NCBI GenBank assembly: GCA_900163555.1
Contig: FUHX01000004.1
Coordinates: 98,856-162,855, forward strand
Reading direction: 5' to 3'
From: Actinomycetales bacterium JB111
GTDB taxonomy: Bacteria > Actinomycetota > Actinomycetes > Actinomycetales > Actinomycetaceae
DNA: 64,000 nt
A program made the translations under genes and the position numbers. Under the pieces are notes generated by a model. It did not search any database and was not told where the DNA came from. It saw nothing but the letters and a program-made list of their open reading frames with translations. Positions within the stretch are counted from its first letter, which is position 1; each line of letters opens with the position of its first letter. Shown here piece by piece: positions 51,626-60,273 of the stretch.

Positions 51626-54600
51626 GCGCCGCTCCCGGAGGTCGTCTGGTCGGAGGGGCCGGCGCCCACCGCCGCGGCACGCCCGGACCTCGGGTCGTCC
51701 GGGACGTCGTCCCGGACGTCCACGCCGAGGACGTTGTCGTCGTCGGCGCGCGCCGGGTCGTCGTGGGAGACGTCGGGCGCCTGAGCACCCTCGAGCTCGC
51801 CCTGGCGGTCGACCTCGGCGCCGAGGGTGCGCAGGATGTCGAGGACCAGGCCGACGACGACGAGGAACACGCCGATGTCGAAGAACAGGGCGGTGGCCAG
51901 GTGGACGTCGCCGAACGGCCACAGGTGGAAGTCGAAGACGGTGGTCTGCAGGATCGTCCCGCCGAACGCGAGCGGCGTGAGACCGGAGAGGACCGCGACG
52001 ACGAGCCCGGAGCCGAGCAGGTGGCCGGGGCTCAGCGGCATGGCCTCCGCGAGCTCGAACCGGCCGCCGGCCAGGTAGCGGACGATGAGCGCGATCCCGG
52101 CCGTCATGCCGGCGGCGAACCCGCCGCCCGGCGCGTTGTGCCCGGAGAACAGCAGGAACAGGGCGAACAGCAGCAGCGTGTGGAAGATCAGGCGCGCGCC
52201 GATCTCGACCATGACGGAGCGGCGGACGGGCGCAAGCGTGGCGCTGGCCGCGAGCCAGACCTTGTTGCGCTGCGGGTCCCGCAGCCGCCCGTCGGGCCGA
52301 CGCTCGGACACGACGTCGCGGACGGGGGCGGCCGGGTCGGGGAACGACGCCCAGACGCCCGGCGTGCCGTCCTTGCGCTCGACGCGCCGCTCGGGGTTGC
52401 CGAGCCGGGCCCGGACGAACACGAGCGAGGCGACGCCGGTCGCGGCCGCGAGGACCACCGAGATCTCGCCGAGCGTGTCCCACGCACGGGTGTCGACGAG
52501 CGTGACGTTGACGATGTTGCGGCCGTAGCCGTACTCGTAGACCTCGGCCGGGAAGTCCACCGTGACGGGCGCGTGGATGCGGGCGCCCGTGGCCCACACC
52601 GCGAGGAAAGCGACCGTGAGGCCGACGATCGCACCGATGGCGATGCGGACCCACCGCGAGGCGATGATCGGCCGGTTGGAGAAGTAGGCGGGCAGCCTGC
52701 GCAGCACGAGGACGAACACGACGAGCGTGACGGTCTCGACGACGGCCTGCGTCAGCGCGAGGTCCGGCGCGCCGTGGAGCACGAAGAGCAGGGCGATCCC
52801 GTAGCCGGTCACGCCGAGCAGGAGGACCGCCTTGAGGCGGCGGCGCGAGCGGGCGGCCAGCAGGGCGGCCGCGCACACGAGGAGCGCTATGGCGACCTGC
52901 AGCTCGTCGTCGGCGATCCGCAGCGAGGAGAGCCGGGTGCTCATGACGACCGCGACCGCGAGCGTGGTGGCCGCGAAGGTGGTGAGGATCGTCGTCATGT
53001 AGGCGGGCAGCGAACCACGCTGCGTCCACGCGGTGATGTCGGCCGCGAAGTGGTCGAGGCCGACCAGCGTCTTGCGGTAGACGGCCGCGGCGTCGGCCTT
53101 CTGCGGGACGATGTCCTGGAACCGCTCGACCGGGCGGCGGAGCCAGAACAGGATGACGCCGGCCGCGATGATGCCGAGGGTGAGGTAGAAGGACGGCGTG
53201 AACCCGCCGAACAGCGTGAGGTGGCCGGCCTCGCCGGCGTAGGTGTCGGCGAACGGGGCGAGCAGTCCCTCGATCCACCCGGGGAACAGGCCGGCGACGA
53301 GCGAGGCGAGGCCGAGCAGGACGGGCGGTGCGCTGATGATGAGCGAGCGGCGCGGGACGATCGTGCGCTCGACGCCCTTCTTCGTGGCGAACGCGCCCCA
53401 CCACAGCCGCAGACCGTAGGCGAGGGTGAGGACCGACCCGACGACGACGCCACCGAGGACCAGCCAGTCGCTCACCCCGGCGACGTCGTGGGTCAGCGCC
53501 TCGAGGGCGGCCTCCTTTCCGAGGTAGCCCAGCGTGGGCGGCAGGCCGGCCATGGACGCCGTGGCGAGCGCCATGACGATGGCGAGGATCGGCATGCTGC
53601 GGCCGAGGCCCGACAGCTTGCGCAGGTCGCGGGTTCCCACCGCCCAGTCGATGATGCCGACCGAGAGGAAGAGGCAGGACTTGAACATCGCGTGCGAGAC
53701 CAGGAGCGTGAGCCCGGCGAGGGCGACGGCCCTCTCGCCGTGGCCCACGAGCGCGATGAGGAAGCCGAGCTGGGAGACGGTGCCGAACGCGAGGACGAGC
53801 TTGAGGTCGTGCTGCCGCAGGGCGCGGTAGCCGCCGAGCAGCATCGTGGCGAGGCCGAACCCGAGGACGATGATCTGCCACGCCGTGTTCTCGGAGAACC
53901 CGGGGGCGAGGCGGGCCACCAGGTAGACGCCGGCCTTCACCATGGCGGCGGCGTGCAGGTAGGCGGAGACCGGCGTCGGGGCGGCCATGGCGGCCGGGAG
54001 CCAGAAGTGGAACGGGACCAGGGCGGACTTGCTGATCGCGCCGACCAGGACGAGGACGAGCGCCGTCGTGACGAGCGGACCGCCGTCGAGCGTGCCGTCG
54101 ACCCCGGCGCGGACGAGGGCCGAGAGCCGGTACGACCCGCCCTCGGCCTGGCCGAGCGCAATGATCCCCGCGAGCATCGCGAGGCCGCCCAGCGTGGTGA
54201 CGAGGATGGCCTGGATGGCGGCGCGGCGCGAGGCCTGTCGGTCGAAGGAGTGACCGATGAGCAGGAACGAGAAGACGGTCGTGAGTTCCCAGAACACGTA
54301 CAGCAGGAGCGTGTTGTCGGTCGTGACGAGGCCGAGCATCGCGCCGGCGAAGGCCACGAAGACGCCCGCGAACCGGGGCAGGCCCTTCGCGCTCGCGGAG
54401 AAGTACGCGGAGCAGAAGACGAGGACGAGCGCGCCGACACCGCCGACGATGAGCGTCATCAGCCAGGACAGGACGTCCAGCCGGAAGTCGAGGTGCATCG
54501 AGAAGCCGGGGACCCACTCGACGAACTGGCGGGTGCCCTCGCCGTCGAACACGGCGCCGGTCTGGGTGAGCGCCCAGACGGCCGCGGAGGCGGGCGCGAG

Positions 54601-54693
54601 CGCGAGGAGCGCGAAGACCCGACGGCCGAACCTCGACACGAGCGCGGGCGCGACCAGGGCAATGATGCCGTGGAGGGCCAGCAGCTCGATCAT
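51622..54693 (-). CDS. mnhA: Mrp Na+/H+ antiporter fused subunit A-B
   Basis: 1023 residues. The N-terminal part is NuoL-like (about 20 helices; SWLMTLIVGGVGALVLVFCS, HAMFKSCLFLSVGIIDWAVG with the conserved lysine) and is followed by the MrpA C-terminal and DUF4040 helices. A full MrpB domain (about 820-960; HNAPGGGFAAGM motif) is fused at the end, as usual in actinobacteria, then a 60-residue acidic tail. First gene of the operon A/B-C-D-E-F-G. GGGGAG precedes ATG 54693. With the sodium channel at 1099 it suggests Na+-based physiology or alkali/salt tolerance. Confidence 0.93.
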   Translation of the reverse strand: MIELLALHGIIALVAPALVSRFGRRVFALLALAPASAAVWALTQTGAVFDGEGTRQFVEWVPGFSMHLDFRLDVLSWLMTLIVGGVGALVLVFCSAYFSASAKGLPRFAGVFVAFAGAMLGLVTTDNTLLLYVFWELTTVFSFLLIGHSFDRQASRRAAIQAILVTTLGGLAMLAGIIALGQAEGGSYRLSALVRAGVDGTLDGGPLVTTALVLVLVGAISKSALVPFHFWLPAAMAAPTPVSAYLHAAAMVKAGVYLVARLAPGFSENTAWQIIVLGFGLATMLLGGYRALRQHDLKLVLAFGTVSQLGFLIALVGHGERAVALAGLTLLVSHAMFKSCLFLSVGIIDWAVGTRDLRKLSGLGRSMPILAIVMALATASMAGLPPTLGYLGKEAALEALTHDVAGVSDWLVLGGVVVGSVLTLAYGLRLWWGAFATKKGVERTIVPRRSLIISAPPVLLGLASLVAGLFPGWIEGLLAPFADTYAGEAGHLTLFGGFTPSFYLTLGIIAAGVILFWLRRPVERFQDIVPQKADAAAVYRKTLVGLDHFAADITAWTQRGSLPAYMTTILTTFAATTLAVAVVMSTRLSSLRIADDELQVAIALLVCAAALLAARSRRRLKAVLLLGVTGYGIALLFVLHGAPDLALTQAVVETVTLVVFVLVLRRLPAYFSNRPIIASRWVRIAIGAIVGLTVAFLAVWATGARIHAPVTVDFPAEVYEYGYGRNIVNVTLVDTRAWDTLGEISVVLAAATGVASLVFVRARLGNPERRVERKDGTPGVWASFPDPAAPVRDVVSERRPDGRLRDPQRNKVWLAASATLAPVRRSVMVEIGARLIFHTLLLFALFLLFSGHNAPGGGFAAGMTAGIALIVRYLAGGRFELAEAMPLSPGHLLGSGLVVAVLSGLTPLAFGGTILQTTVFDFHLWPFGDVHLATALFFDIGVFLVVVGLVLDILRTLGAEVDRQGELEGAQAPDVSHDDPARADDDNVLGVDVRDDVPDDPRSGRAAAVGAGPSDQTTSGSGA

Positions 54694-54888
54694 GGGAGAC
54701 TCCCCGGGATGGTGGCGGTCCGTCATCGCCCACGCCGCAACGGGGTCTCCGAGACGAACGGCCGACGCGTCGCCGCGGGTGCGACAGGTCGGGGGCTCAG
54801 GCAATTCTACCGGCGATCCGCGGCCCCGGCGGCACGGACCAGAACGTGGAGATGAGGGAAACCTCGCCCGGTGGGCGAGGATGTCCCG

Positions 54889-56379
54889 GTGACCACCGCA
54901 CTCGACCGGGCGCACGCCCAGCGCCGCACGCTCGGGGCGCTGTCGGTCGGGCAGGTGCTCGGGAACCTCGGCGCGGGCGCCGCTCCGAGCGTCGGGATCC
55001 TGCTCGCGACGGCGGTCGTTCACTCCGAGTCCTGGGCGGGCGTGGCCCGCTCCGCGACCACGATCGGCTCCGCGATCGCCGCCATCCCGCTCGGCGCCCT
55101 GGCGCTGCGATGGGGGCGGCGCGGCGCACTCTCGGCCGCCTTCCTCACCGCCGCGGTCGGCAGCGGTGTCATCGTCGCCTCGGCGGTCACCGAGAGCGCG
55201 ATCCTCCTCATCGTCGGGATGCTCGGGCTCGGCGTGGGGGTCGCGGCGAACTTCCAGATGCGCTTCGCGGCGGCCGACCTCGCCGTCCCCGCCTCCCGGG
55301 CGCGGGCCATCGCGATCGTCGTGTGGGTCGGCACGCTCGGCTCCGTCCTCGGCCCGAACCTCGGCGTGCCGGGGCAGTGGCTCGAGGAGCGCTGGGGCCT
55401 GCCGGACTACTCCGGCGCCTTCGCGCTGGCCGCCGCGCTCATGGCGCTGTCCGGCCTCGCGATCCTCGTCCTCCTGCGCCCCGACCCCCTGCTGCTCGCC
55501 CTACGGCTCCGGGCAGAGGCGGGCGCGGGCGACCGCACCCTGCCCGACGACGGACCGGCCGCCGTCCCCGCGTCCGGCTTCCCCGGGTCCGGCGTCCCCG
55601 GGTCCGACGCCGAGGCGGTGGCCGCCGTGCCGGCGGCCGAGGTGGGCGGTGCCGTTCCTCCGGGCGAGGCGGTCGCCGCTGTTCCTGCGGGCGAGGCGGT
55701 CACCTCAGCGCCGGCGGGCGAGGCGGGCGCGGGCACCCCTCCCGTCGTCACCACGAGGCGACCACGGGTGCGCGCCGCGCTGCGCCTCGTCCTCGGCATC
55801 CCGAAGGCGCGGTTCGCGCTCGTCTCGCAGGTCCTCGCGCACCTCGTCATGGTCTCCGTGATGACGATGACGCCGGTGCACCTCGAGCACCACACCCCGC
55901 ACGATCTCGTCGTCACCGTGGTCGGGATCGTCATCTCGTTCCACGTGATCGGCATGTTCGGGTTCGCACCGCTCGTCGGCATCCTGTCCGACCGGCTCGG
56001 CCCGGTCCCCGTCATCCTCATGGGTCAGCTCGTGCTCGCCGTGGGTTCCATCATCTGCGCGGTGGCGGGCGAGTCGAACGTGGTCGTCGGCGTCGGGCTG
56101 TTCCTCGTCGGCCTCGGCTGGTCGATCGTCACCGTCCCGTCCGCCGCGCTCCTCACCGGATCGGTGACCGCCGCGCAGCGGCCGGTGGTCCAGGGCAGCG
56201 GGGACATGCTCATGAACGCGGTCGCTGCGATCGGGGCCATGGTGTCCGGCCCCGTCGTGTCCTTCCTCGGCTACCCGACCCTGTGCCTCGCCACACTGCC
56301 GTTCATGGCCCTGGTGACGGTCCTGGCGTTCCGGCTGCGCAGGATTGCCGACTGGTCGCCGACCGACCCGCTGTCGTAG
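54889..56379 (+). CDS. MFS transporter with a repetitive central loop
   Basis: 496 residues with 12 hydrophobic segments. The TM2-TM3 loop is GALALRWGRRGALS and the mirror motif in the second half is GILSDRLGPVPVI. The central cytoplasmic loop (about 210-280) contains a nine-residue Ala/Pro/Gly/Glu repeat (VPPGEAVAA, VPAGEAVTS, APAGEAGAG and a weaker first unit). Both GTG 54889 (GAGGA 8 nt upstream) and GTG 54871 are possible starts. Substrate unknown. It stands alone between the Mrp operon and a nested palindrome. Confidence 0.78.
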   Translation: MTTALDRAHAQRRTLGALSVGQVLGNLGAGAAPSVGILLATAVVHSESWAGVARSATTIGSAIAAIPLGALALRWGRRGALSAAFLTAAVGSGVIVASAVTESAILLIVGMLGLGVGVAANFQMRFAAADLAVPASRARAIAIVVWVGTLGSVLGPNLGVPGQWLEERWGLPDYSGAFALAAALMALSGLAILVLLRPDPLLLALRLRAEAGAGDRTLPDDGPAAVPASGFPGSGVPGSDAEAVAAVPAAEVGGAVPPGEAVAAVPAGEAVTSAPAGEAGAGTPPVVTTRRPRVRAALRLVLGIPKARFALVSQVLAHLVMVSVMTMTPVHLEHHTPHDLVVTVVGIVISFHVIGMFGFAPLVGILSDRLGPVPVILMGQLVLAVGSIICAVAGESNVVVGVGLFLVGLGWSIVTVPSAALLTGSVTAAQRPVVQGSGDMLMNAVAAIGAMVSGPVVSFLGYPTLCLATLPFMALVTVLAFRLRRIADWSPTDPLS

Positions 56380-56489
56380 TCAGGGCCCGACCCGGGCGGG
56401 GAATCTCCATGTTCCGGGTCAAGCTGCGAGAGCGGCCGGCTCGTCGCTCGGTGGCGGAGCTGTCGCGGGCAGGGCGCTCGCCGCACCCA

Positions 56490-56559
56490 CCCCAACTGGT
56501 GGGACCCAACTGGCAGGTTTCCGGCGCAGAATGCGCCGATTGCGTCCCACCAGTTGGGG
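56490..56559. terminator. Large nested palindrome between converging genes
   Basis: A perfect 16-bp stem (56490-56505 with 56544-56559) encloses an inner 7-bp hairpin CGGCGCA-GAA-TGCGCCG. It lies between an MFS gene and a leftward gene and suits a bidirectional terminator. Core and arms resemble the elements at 36392, 40075 and 47405. The rest of 56380-56596 holds nothing I can name. Confidence 0.65.
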
Positions 56560-56596
56560 GACGACCGGTCGGCGTCGGCCCGGCTCGGCGTCGGGG

Positions 56597-57805
56597 CTAC
56601 TCGACGACCCGGTGGAAGCCGTCGTCGTCGACGACCTGGCCGCCGATGAGCCGCACCAGGTCCGCCGTGACGCCGTCGACCATGCGCTGGGCCTCGCGAC
56701 GGCTGCGCCGGGCAGCCCGCGAGGGGTTGAAGCCGAGGACGTCCATCGGGCGGCCCGGCCGGAAGCGCACCTCGTAGGTGAGGACCGGGTGCCCGGACAC
56801 CGAGTGCGTGCTCGAGGTGGTCCAGGCGGAGCCGGCCTGCCCGAGCCCCGGGCCGTCGGCACGGCCGCCGCCGAGCACGGGGGCCTCGAGCGGCGGGACG
56901 ACGAAGCGCGGGTCGGACGCGACCCGCAGCCCGGCCGGGGCCGTCGCACGGGCGGCCGCCTCGGGCCGCGCCGGTGGCGTAGGTGAGGTGGGTGCAGGAG
57001 CGGCGCCGGTGACGTGGCCGGGCAGGCCCTGCCTGTGGTCGACGGCGGGCGGCGCGGTCGAGACCTCGATCGTCACCATGTCGCGCGCCCACTCGGGTCC
57101 GTCGCCGAACCGCCCGCCGACGGCGGACGAGCCGCCGCCCCAGACGTCGTCCGCGAGCACGTCGACCTGGTCGAGCCAGCGGTCGAGCACGACCGCCAGC
57201 TCCGTAGCACTCAGCTCGACCTCGCTGCGCACGAGGCGGTCCACCATGGACGCCGGGTCGGGCACGAGGACCGCGCCCGTCCCCGTCACGCGCACGGCGC
57301 CGCCGAGCCGCTTGGCCACCGCCTGGATGTCCTCCAGGGCCTGCAGCTCGTCGCCGAGGGGCGTGCCCTCGGGGAACGCGTCGTCGAGCGGGTTGGTGCC
57401 GCGCAGCTCGGTGGGGACCAGGTCCCCGCGGTCGGGGCGCACCCGCAGCACGAACGCGCAGCTGCCGGGCACGTCGAGCTCGGCCGCGAGCTCCGCGGTG
57501 ACCTCCCACGGGCCGGTGAGGACGGCGCCGGGGCCGAGCAGGATCTCGTCGTCGCGCCGGGTGCGGGCGTCGGGGGCCCGCTGCACGACGACGGCCGCGA
57601 GCTCCGACAGCGAGGTCGGCTCGCGCAGGACGAGCAGGTGGTGCGCGCGCGGGACGGACCGGTCGAGCCGGCGCGTGCGCTGGGACGGCGCGGGGGCGGC
57701 CTCGTCGCCCGCCGCGGCCTGCGCCTCGGCGGCCTGCACCTCGGCCACCTGCGCCTCGGCGGCCCGCGCCGCCTCCCGCGCCCGGAGCTCCCGACGAGTG
57801 GTCAT
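56597..57805 (-). CDS. Conserved hypothetical protein linked to dcd
   Basis: 402 residues; I do not recognise a family. The first 45 residues form an Arg/Ala/Glu-rich helix ([20 protein letters not shown]), often seen at the start of actinobacterial membrane-associated proteins. No clear membrane segment follows. The middle (about 60-250) mixes strands and helices with an [19 protein letters not shown] stretch. A Pro/Ala linker separates it from a C-terminal region ending in [24 protein letters not shown] and a short acidic close. Its ATG overlaps the dcd stop by 4 nt, so the two are translated together. Confidence 0.6.
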   Translation of the reverse strand: MTTRRELRAREAARAAEAQVAEVQAAEAQAAAGDEAAPAPSQRTRRLDRSVPRAHHLLVLREPTSLSELAAVVVQRAPDARTRRDDEILLGPGAVLTGPWEVTAELAAELDVPGSCAFVLRVRPDRGDLVPTELRGTNPLDDAFPEGTPLGDELQALEDIQAVAKRLGGAVRVTGTGAVLVPDPASMVDRLVRSEVELSATELAVVLDRWLDQVDVLADDVWGGGSSAVGGRFGDGPEWARDMVTIEVSTAPPAVDHRQGLPGHVTGAAPAPTSPTPPARPEAAARATAPAGLRVASDPRFVVPPLEAPVLGGGRADGPGLGQAGSAWTTSSTHSVSGHPVLTYEVRFRPGRPMDVLGFNPSRAARRSRREAQRMVDGVTADLVRLIGGQVVDDDGFHRVVE

Positions 57806-58380
57806 ACGACCCGGACTCGGCTGAAGTTCTGGTGGGAGCGCGACGCCGTCGGGCCGCGCTGGCCCTGGTAGCGGGAGCCGTCGGCGCCCTGGCCGTACGG
57901 CTTGTCCGCGGGGGTCGAGAGCGTGAAGAAGCAGAGCTGGCCGATCTTCATGCCCGGCCACAGCCGGATGGGCATCGTCGCGGTGTTCGACAGCTCGAGC
58001 GTCACGTGCCCCGTGAACCCGGGGTCGATGAAGCCCGCCGTCGAGTGGGTGAGAAGGCCGAGCCGACCGAGCGAGGACTTCCCCTCGAGGCGGGCGGCGA
58101 CGTCGTCGGCGAGCGTGACGCGCTCGTACGTGGCGCCGAGGACGAACTCCCCCGGGTGCAGGACGAACGGCTCGCCCGGGTCCATCTCGACCAGGCGCGT
58201 GAGGTCGGGCTGGTCCGCGCTGGGGTCGATGACGTCGTACCGGTGGTTGTCGAAGAGCCGGAAGCTGCGGTCGAGCCGGACGTCGACGCTCGCCGGCTGC
58301 ACGGCCTCGGGGTCGAAGGGATCCAGCCGGACCCGCCCGTCCTCGATGTGGGAGCGGATGTCGTGGTCGGAGAGCAGCAC
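57802..58380 (-). CDS. dcd: dCTP deaminase (probably bifunctional, releasing dUMP)
   Basis: 192 residues, the family length. [20 protein letters not shown] with the catalytic glutamate region, [27 protein letters not shown], and the C-terminal [16 protein letters not shown] that closes over the nucleotide are all present. The sequence is very close to the M. tuberculosis enzyme, which both deaminates dCTP and hydrolyses the product to dUMP. GTG 58380 has CACAAT 6 nt upstream and no ribosome site, so the message may be leaderless. First gene of the pair with the hypothetical protein at 56597. Confidence 0.93.
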   Translation of the reverse strand: MLLSDHDIRSHIEDGRVRLDPFDPEAVQPASVDVRLDRSFRLFDNHRYDVIDPSADQPDLTRLVEMDPGEPFVLHPGEFVLGATYERVTLADDVAARLEGKSSLGRLGLLTHSTAGFIDPGFTGHVTLELSNTATMPIRLWPGMKIGQLCFFTLSTPADKPYGQGADGSRYQGQRGPTASRSHQNFSRVRVV

Positions 58381-58469
58381 GCGTCGATTGTGCCATCGAG
58401 CGGGCCGGCGGCGGGGTCCATCCCGGGTGGTCTCGGGCGCACTGTCGTGCCGACCCATCGACCGGCCGA

Positions 58470-59393
58470 TCAGCTCGTGAGCGGTGCGATGGTCCGGACC
58501 ACGACCCTGCGCCACTGCTGCTGGGCCGGGCGGCCCTGGCGGTCGCGGACCATGACGCCGCGGCGGGCGAGCTGGCGGCGCAGGAGCTCGGCGTCGCCGT
58601 GCTGGCCGTTGCGCACGGCGGCAGCGCGGGCGAGGAGGAGCCGGCGGTTGCCGTCCTCGAGGTCGTCGTCGGTGGTCCACGGCCGGAAGTCGTCGGCGTG
58701 CGGGTCGGCGGAGACGGGCTCCGGGTAGTCGAACTCGGCGAGCGCGCCGAGCAGGACCGGGGTGTTCAGGCGGTTCGGCACGCGCGCGAGCTCGACGCCG
58801 CCGCGGCCGTGCACGACGAGGTCGTCCGCGAGCACGATCCGGCTGACCAGGGCGCGCGGCACGGTCACGTGCGCGTCGTCCCAGTGGATGCCGATCGCGC
58901 GGTTGGAGACCTCGGCCCGCATGGCCTCGCGGAGCGCGCCACCGGCCACGATCGCACCGAGCGCGAGCCCGACGACGGCGCCGACCAGGAGTCCCACCGG
59001 CTCGCCCAGGTGGTCGGCCCGTCCGAAGATGCCGTCGAAGCCGGTGAGCTCGGCGATCAGCTCGATCCCCAGAGCGACGACGGCACCGGCGAGCGCCCCG
59101 ACGAGCGGGATGCCGAGCATGAGGCGCGCGCAGCGGACGGTGTGGACGCCGACCTTGGTCGTCTTCTCCACGACCGCGCCCGATCGCGGGGCGGTGGAGA
59201 CCGACGGGGCCGAGTCGGCGTCGTCCGGGCGCAGCGAGGCGGGCGAGGTGCTGGGTGCCGGGATCGTCGTCGGCTCGGGGTCGGATGCGTGCTCGGGCGT
59301 GCGGTCGCGCTGCGGCGCGGAGGCATGGTCGGGCCCGGGCGCGGTCCGATCGTCGCTTGTCGCGAGCCCGAGCTCGTCGCGGCGTTCGTTCAT
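58470..59393 (-). CDS. YqeB-like membrane protein
   Basis: 307 residues. The first 80 are disordered, rich in Pro/Ser/Thr/Asp. Two membrane helices follow ([48 protein letters not shown]), then a soluble domain with [37 protein letters not shown] and a helical C-terminus ending [21 protein letters not shown]. This matches the YqeB family as I remember it, which combines two helices with a PH-like domain; function is not known. ATG 59393 has AGGGGTGA upstream. Confidence 0.68.
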   Translation of the reverse strand: MNERRDELGLATSDDRTAPGPDHASAPQRDRTPEHASDPEPTTIPAPSTSPASLRPDDADSAPSVSTAPRSGAVVEKTTKVGVHTVRCARLMLGIPLVGALAGAVVALGIELIAELTGFDGIFGRADHLGEPVGLLVGAVVGLALGAIVAGGALREAMRAEVSNRAIGIHWDDAHVTVPRALVSRIVLADDLVVHGRGGVELARVPNRLNTPVLLGALAEFDYPEPVSADPHADDFRPWTTDDDLEDGNRRLLLARAAAVRNGQHGDAELLRRQLARRGVMVRDRQGRPAQQQWRRVVVRTIAPLTS

Positions 59394-59574
59394 GACCGTC
59401 ACCCCTGGCCCCCGTACGACCGCCCGACGACGCCCGCGTGGGGCGCGCACTGATGCCGAGCCGTGTTCATGTCGTTAGCATCCCGCGACATTGCTTCCCG
59501 CGGCGTCCTCCCCCGGGGGAGAAGTCCCCGACCCGCGTACGACCCAGGGATGACTCACGGACGTCCTGGCGCCC

Positions 59575-60273
59575 TTACGTCTCGGGCCAGTCCCGCTCGA
59601 GACCGGTGAGGATGAACTCGACCTTCGTGTCCATCGCCCTCCGGCCCGTCCACCACTCCTTCGGCTGGAGGGTGGCCTCCATGTCACCGACGGCGTCGCG
59701 CACCGTCTCGAGGCCGGTGCGGCCGTCGTCCTGGACGGCACGCATGGAGGAGACGCCGAGGTGGGAGGCCAGGACCGTGTCGCCGATGAAGTCGAGGGCG
59801 AACATCACCTGCGGCAGCGTCTTGCCCAGCTGCGCGAGATGGTCGGCGTAGGCACGGAAGACCTCGTCAATCCGGGTGGGTGCGGCGGGGAAGGAGTACA
59901 GGACGCTCTCGAGCCCGGGGTAGTCCTCGCACAGTCGCCAGCACTCGTCGGCCCAGGTCCGCAGCACCGCCCGCCAGGTCATGTCCGTCTCCGGGCGCGC
60001 GATGGTCGCCCCGGCGGCGTCGAGGCAGGCGATCACCAGGTCGTCGCGGGAGGGGAACAGGCGGTACAGGGCGGCGGGGACCACGCCGAGCCGCGCGGCG
60101 ACCGACGACATCGTGAAGCGGTCGATCCCCTCCGCGAAGGCGGCCGCGACGGCGTCGGCCGTGTCGAAGGCCGGCTTGCGCCCGACCTTCCGGCCGCCGC
60201 GGACGGGTGCACGGTCCGACGTCGGGGCTCGGCCCGTGGTTCGTGCGCTCCGGTTCGTCCCCGGGTCAGCCAT
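59575..60273 (-). CDS. TetR-family transcriptional regulator
   Basis: 232 residues. A basic N-terminal extension (RGGRKVGRKPAF) precedes the helix-turn-helix (about 35-85; FTMSSVAARLGVVPAALYRLFPSRDDLV), and the rest is the all-helical ligand domain. The ATG lies inside the end of the second ABC gene (8-nt overlap), so it is translated from the iron-controlled operon and may modulate it. Ligand unknown. Confidence 0.88.
   Translation of the reverse strand: MADPGTNRSARTTGRAPTSDRAPVRGGRKVGRKPAFDTADAVAAAFAEGIDRFTMSSVAARLGVVPAALYRLFPSRDDLVIACLDAAGATIARPETDMTWRAVLRTWADECWRLCEDYPGLESVLYSFPAAPTRIDEVFRAYADHLAQLGKTLPQVMFALDFIGDTVLASHLGVSSMRAVQDDGRTGLETVRDAVGDMEATLQPKEWWTGRRAMDTKVEFILTGLERDWPET

Noticed and set aside
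51763..54855. A 1030-codon open frame antisense to the fused MrpA-B gene.
   Set aside because: Long antisense frames are expected in very GC-rich DNA. The product is Asp/Glu/Arg/His-rich low-complexity sequence, and the opposite strand encodes a clear antiporter.
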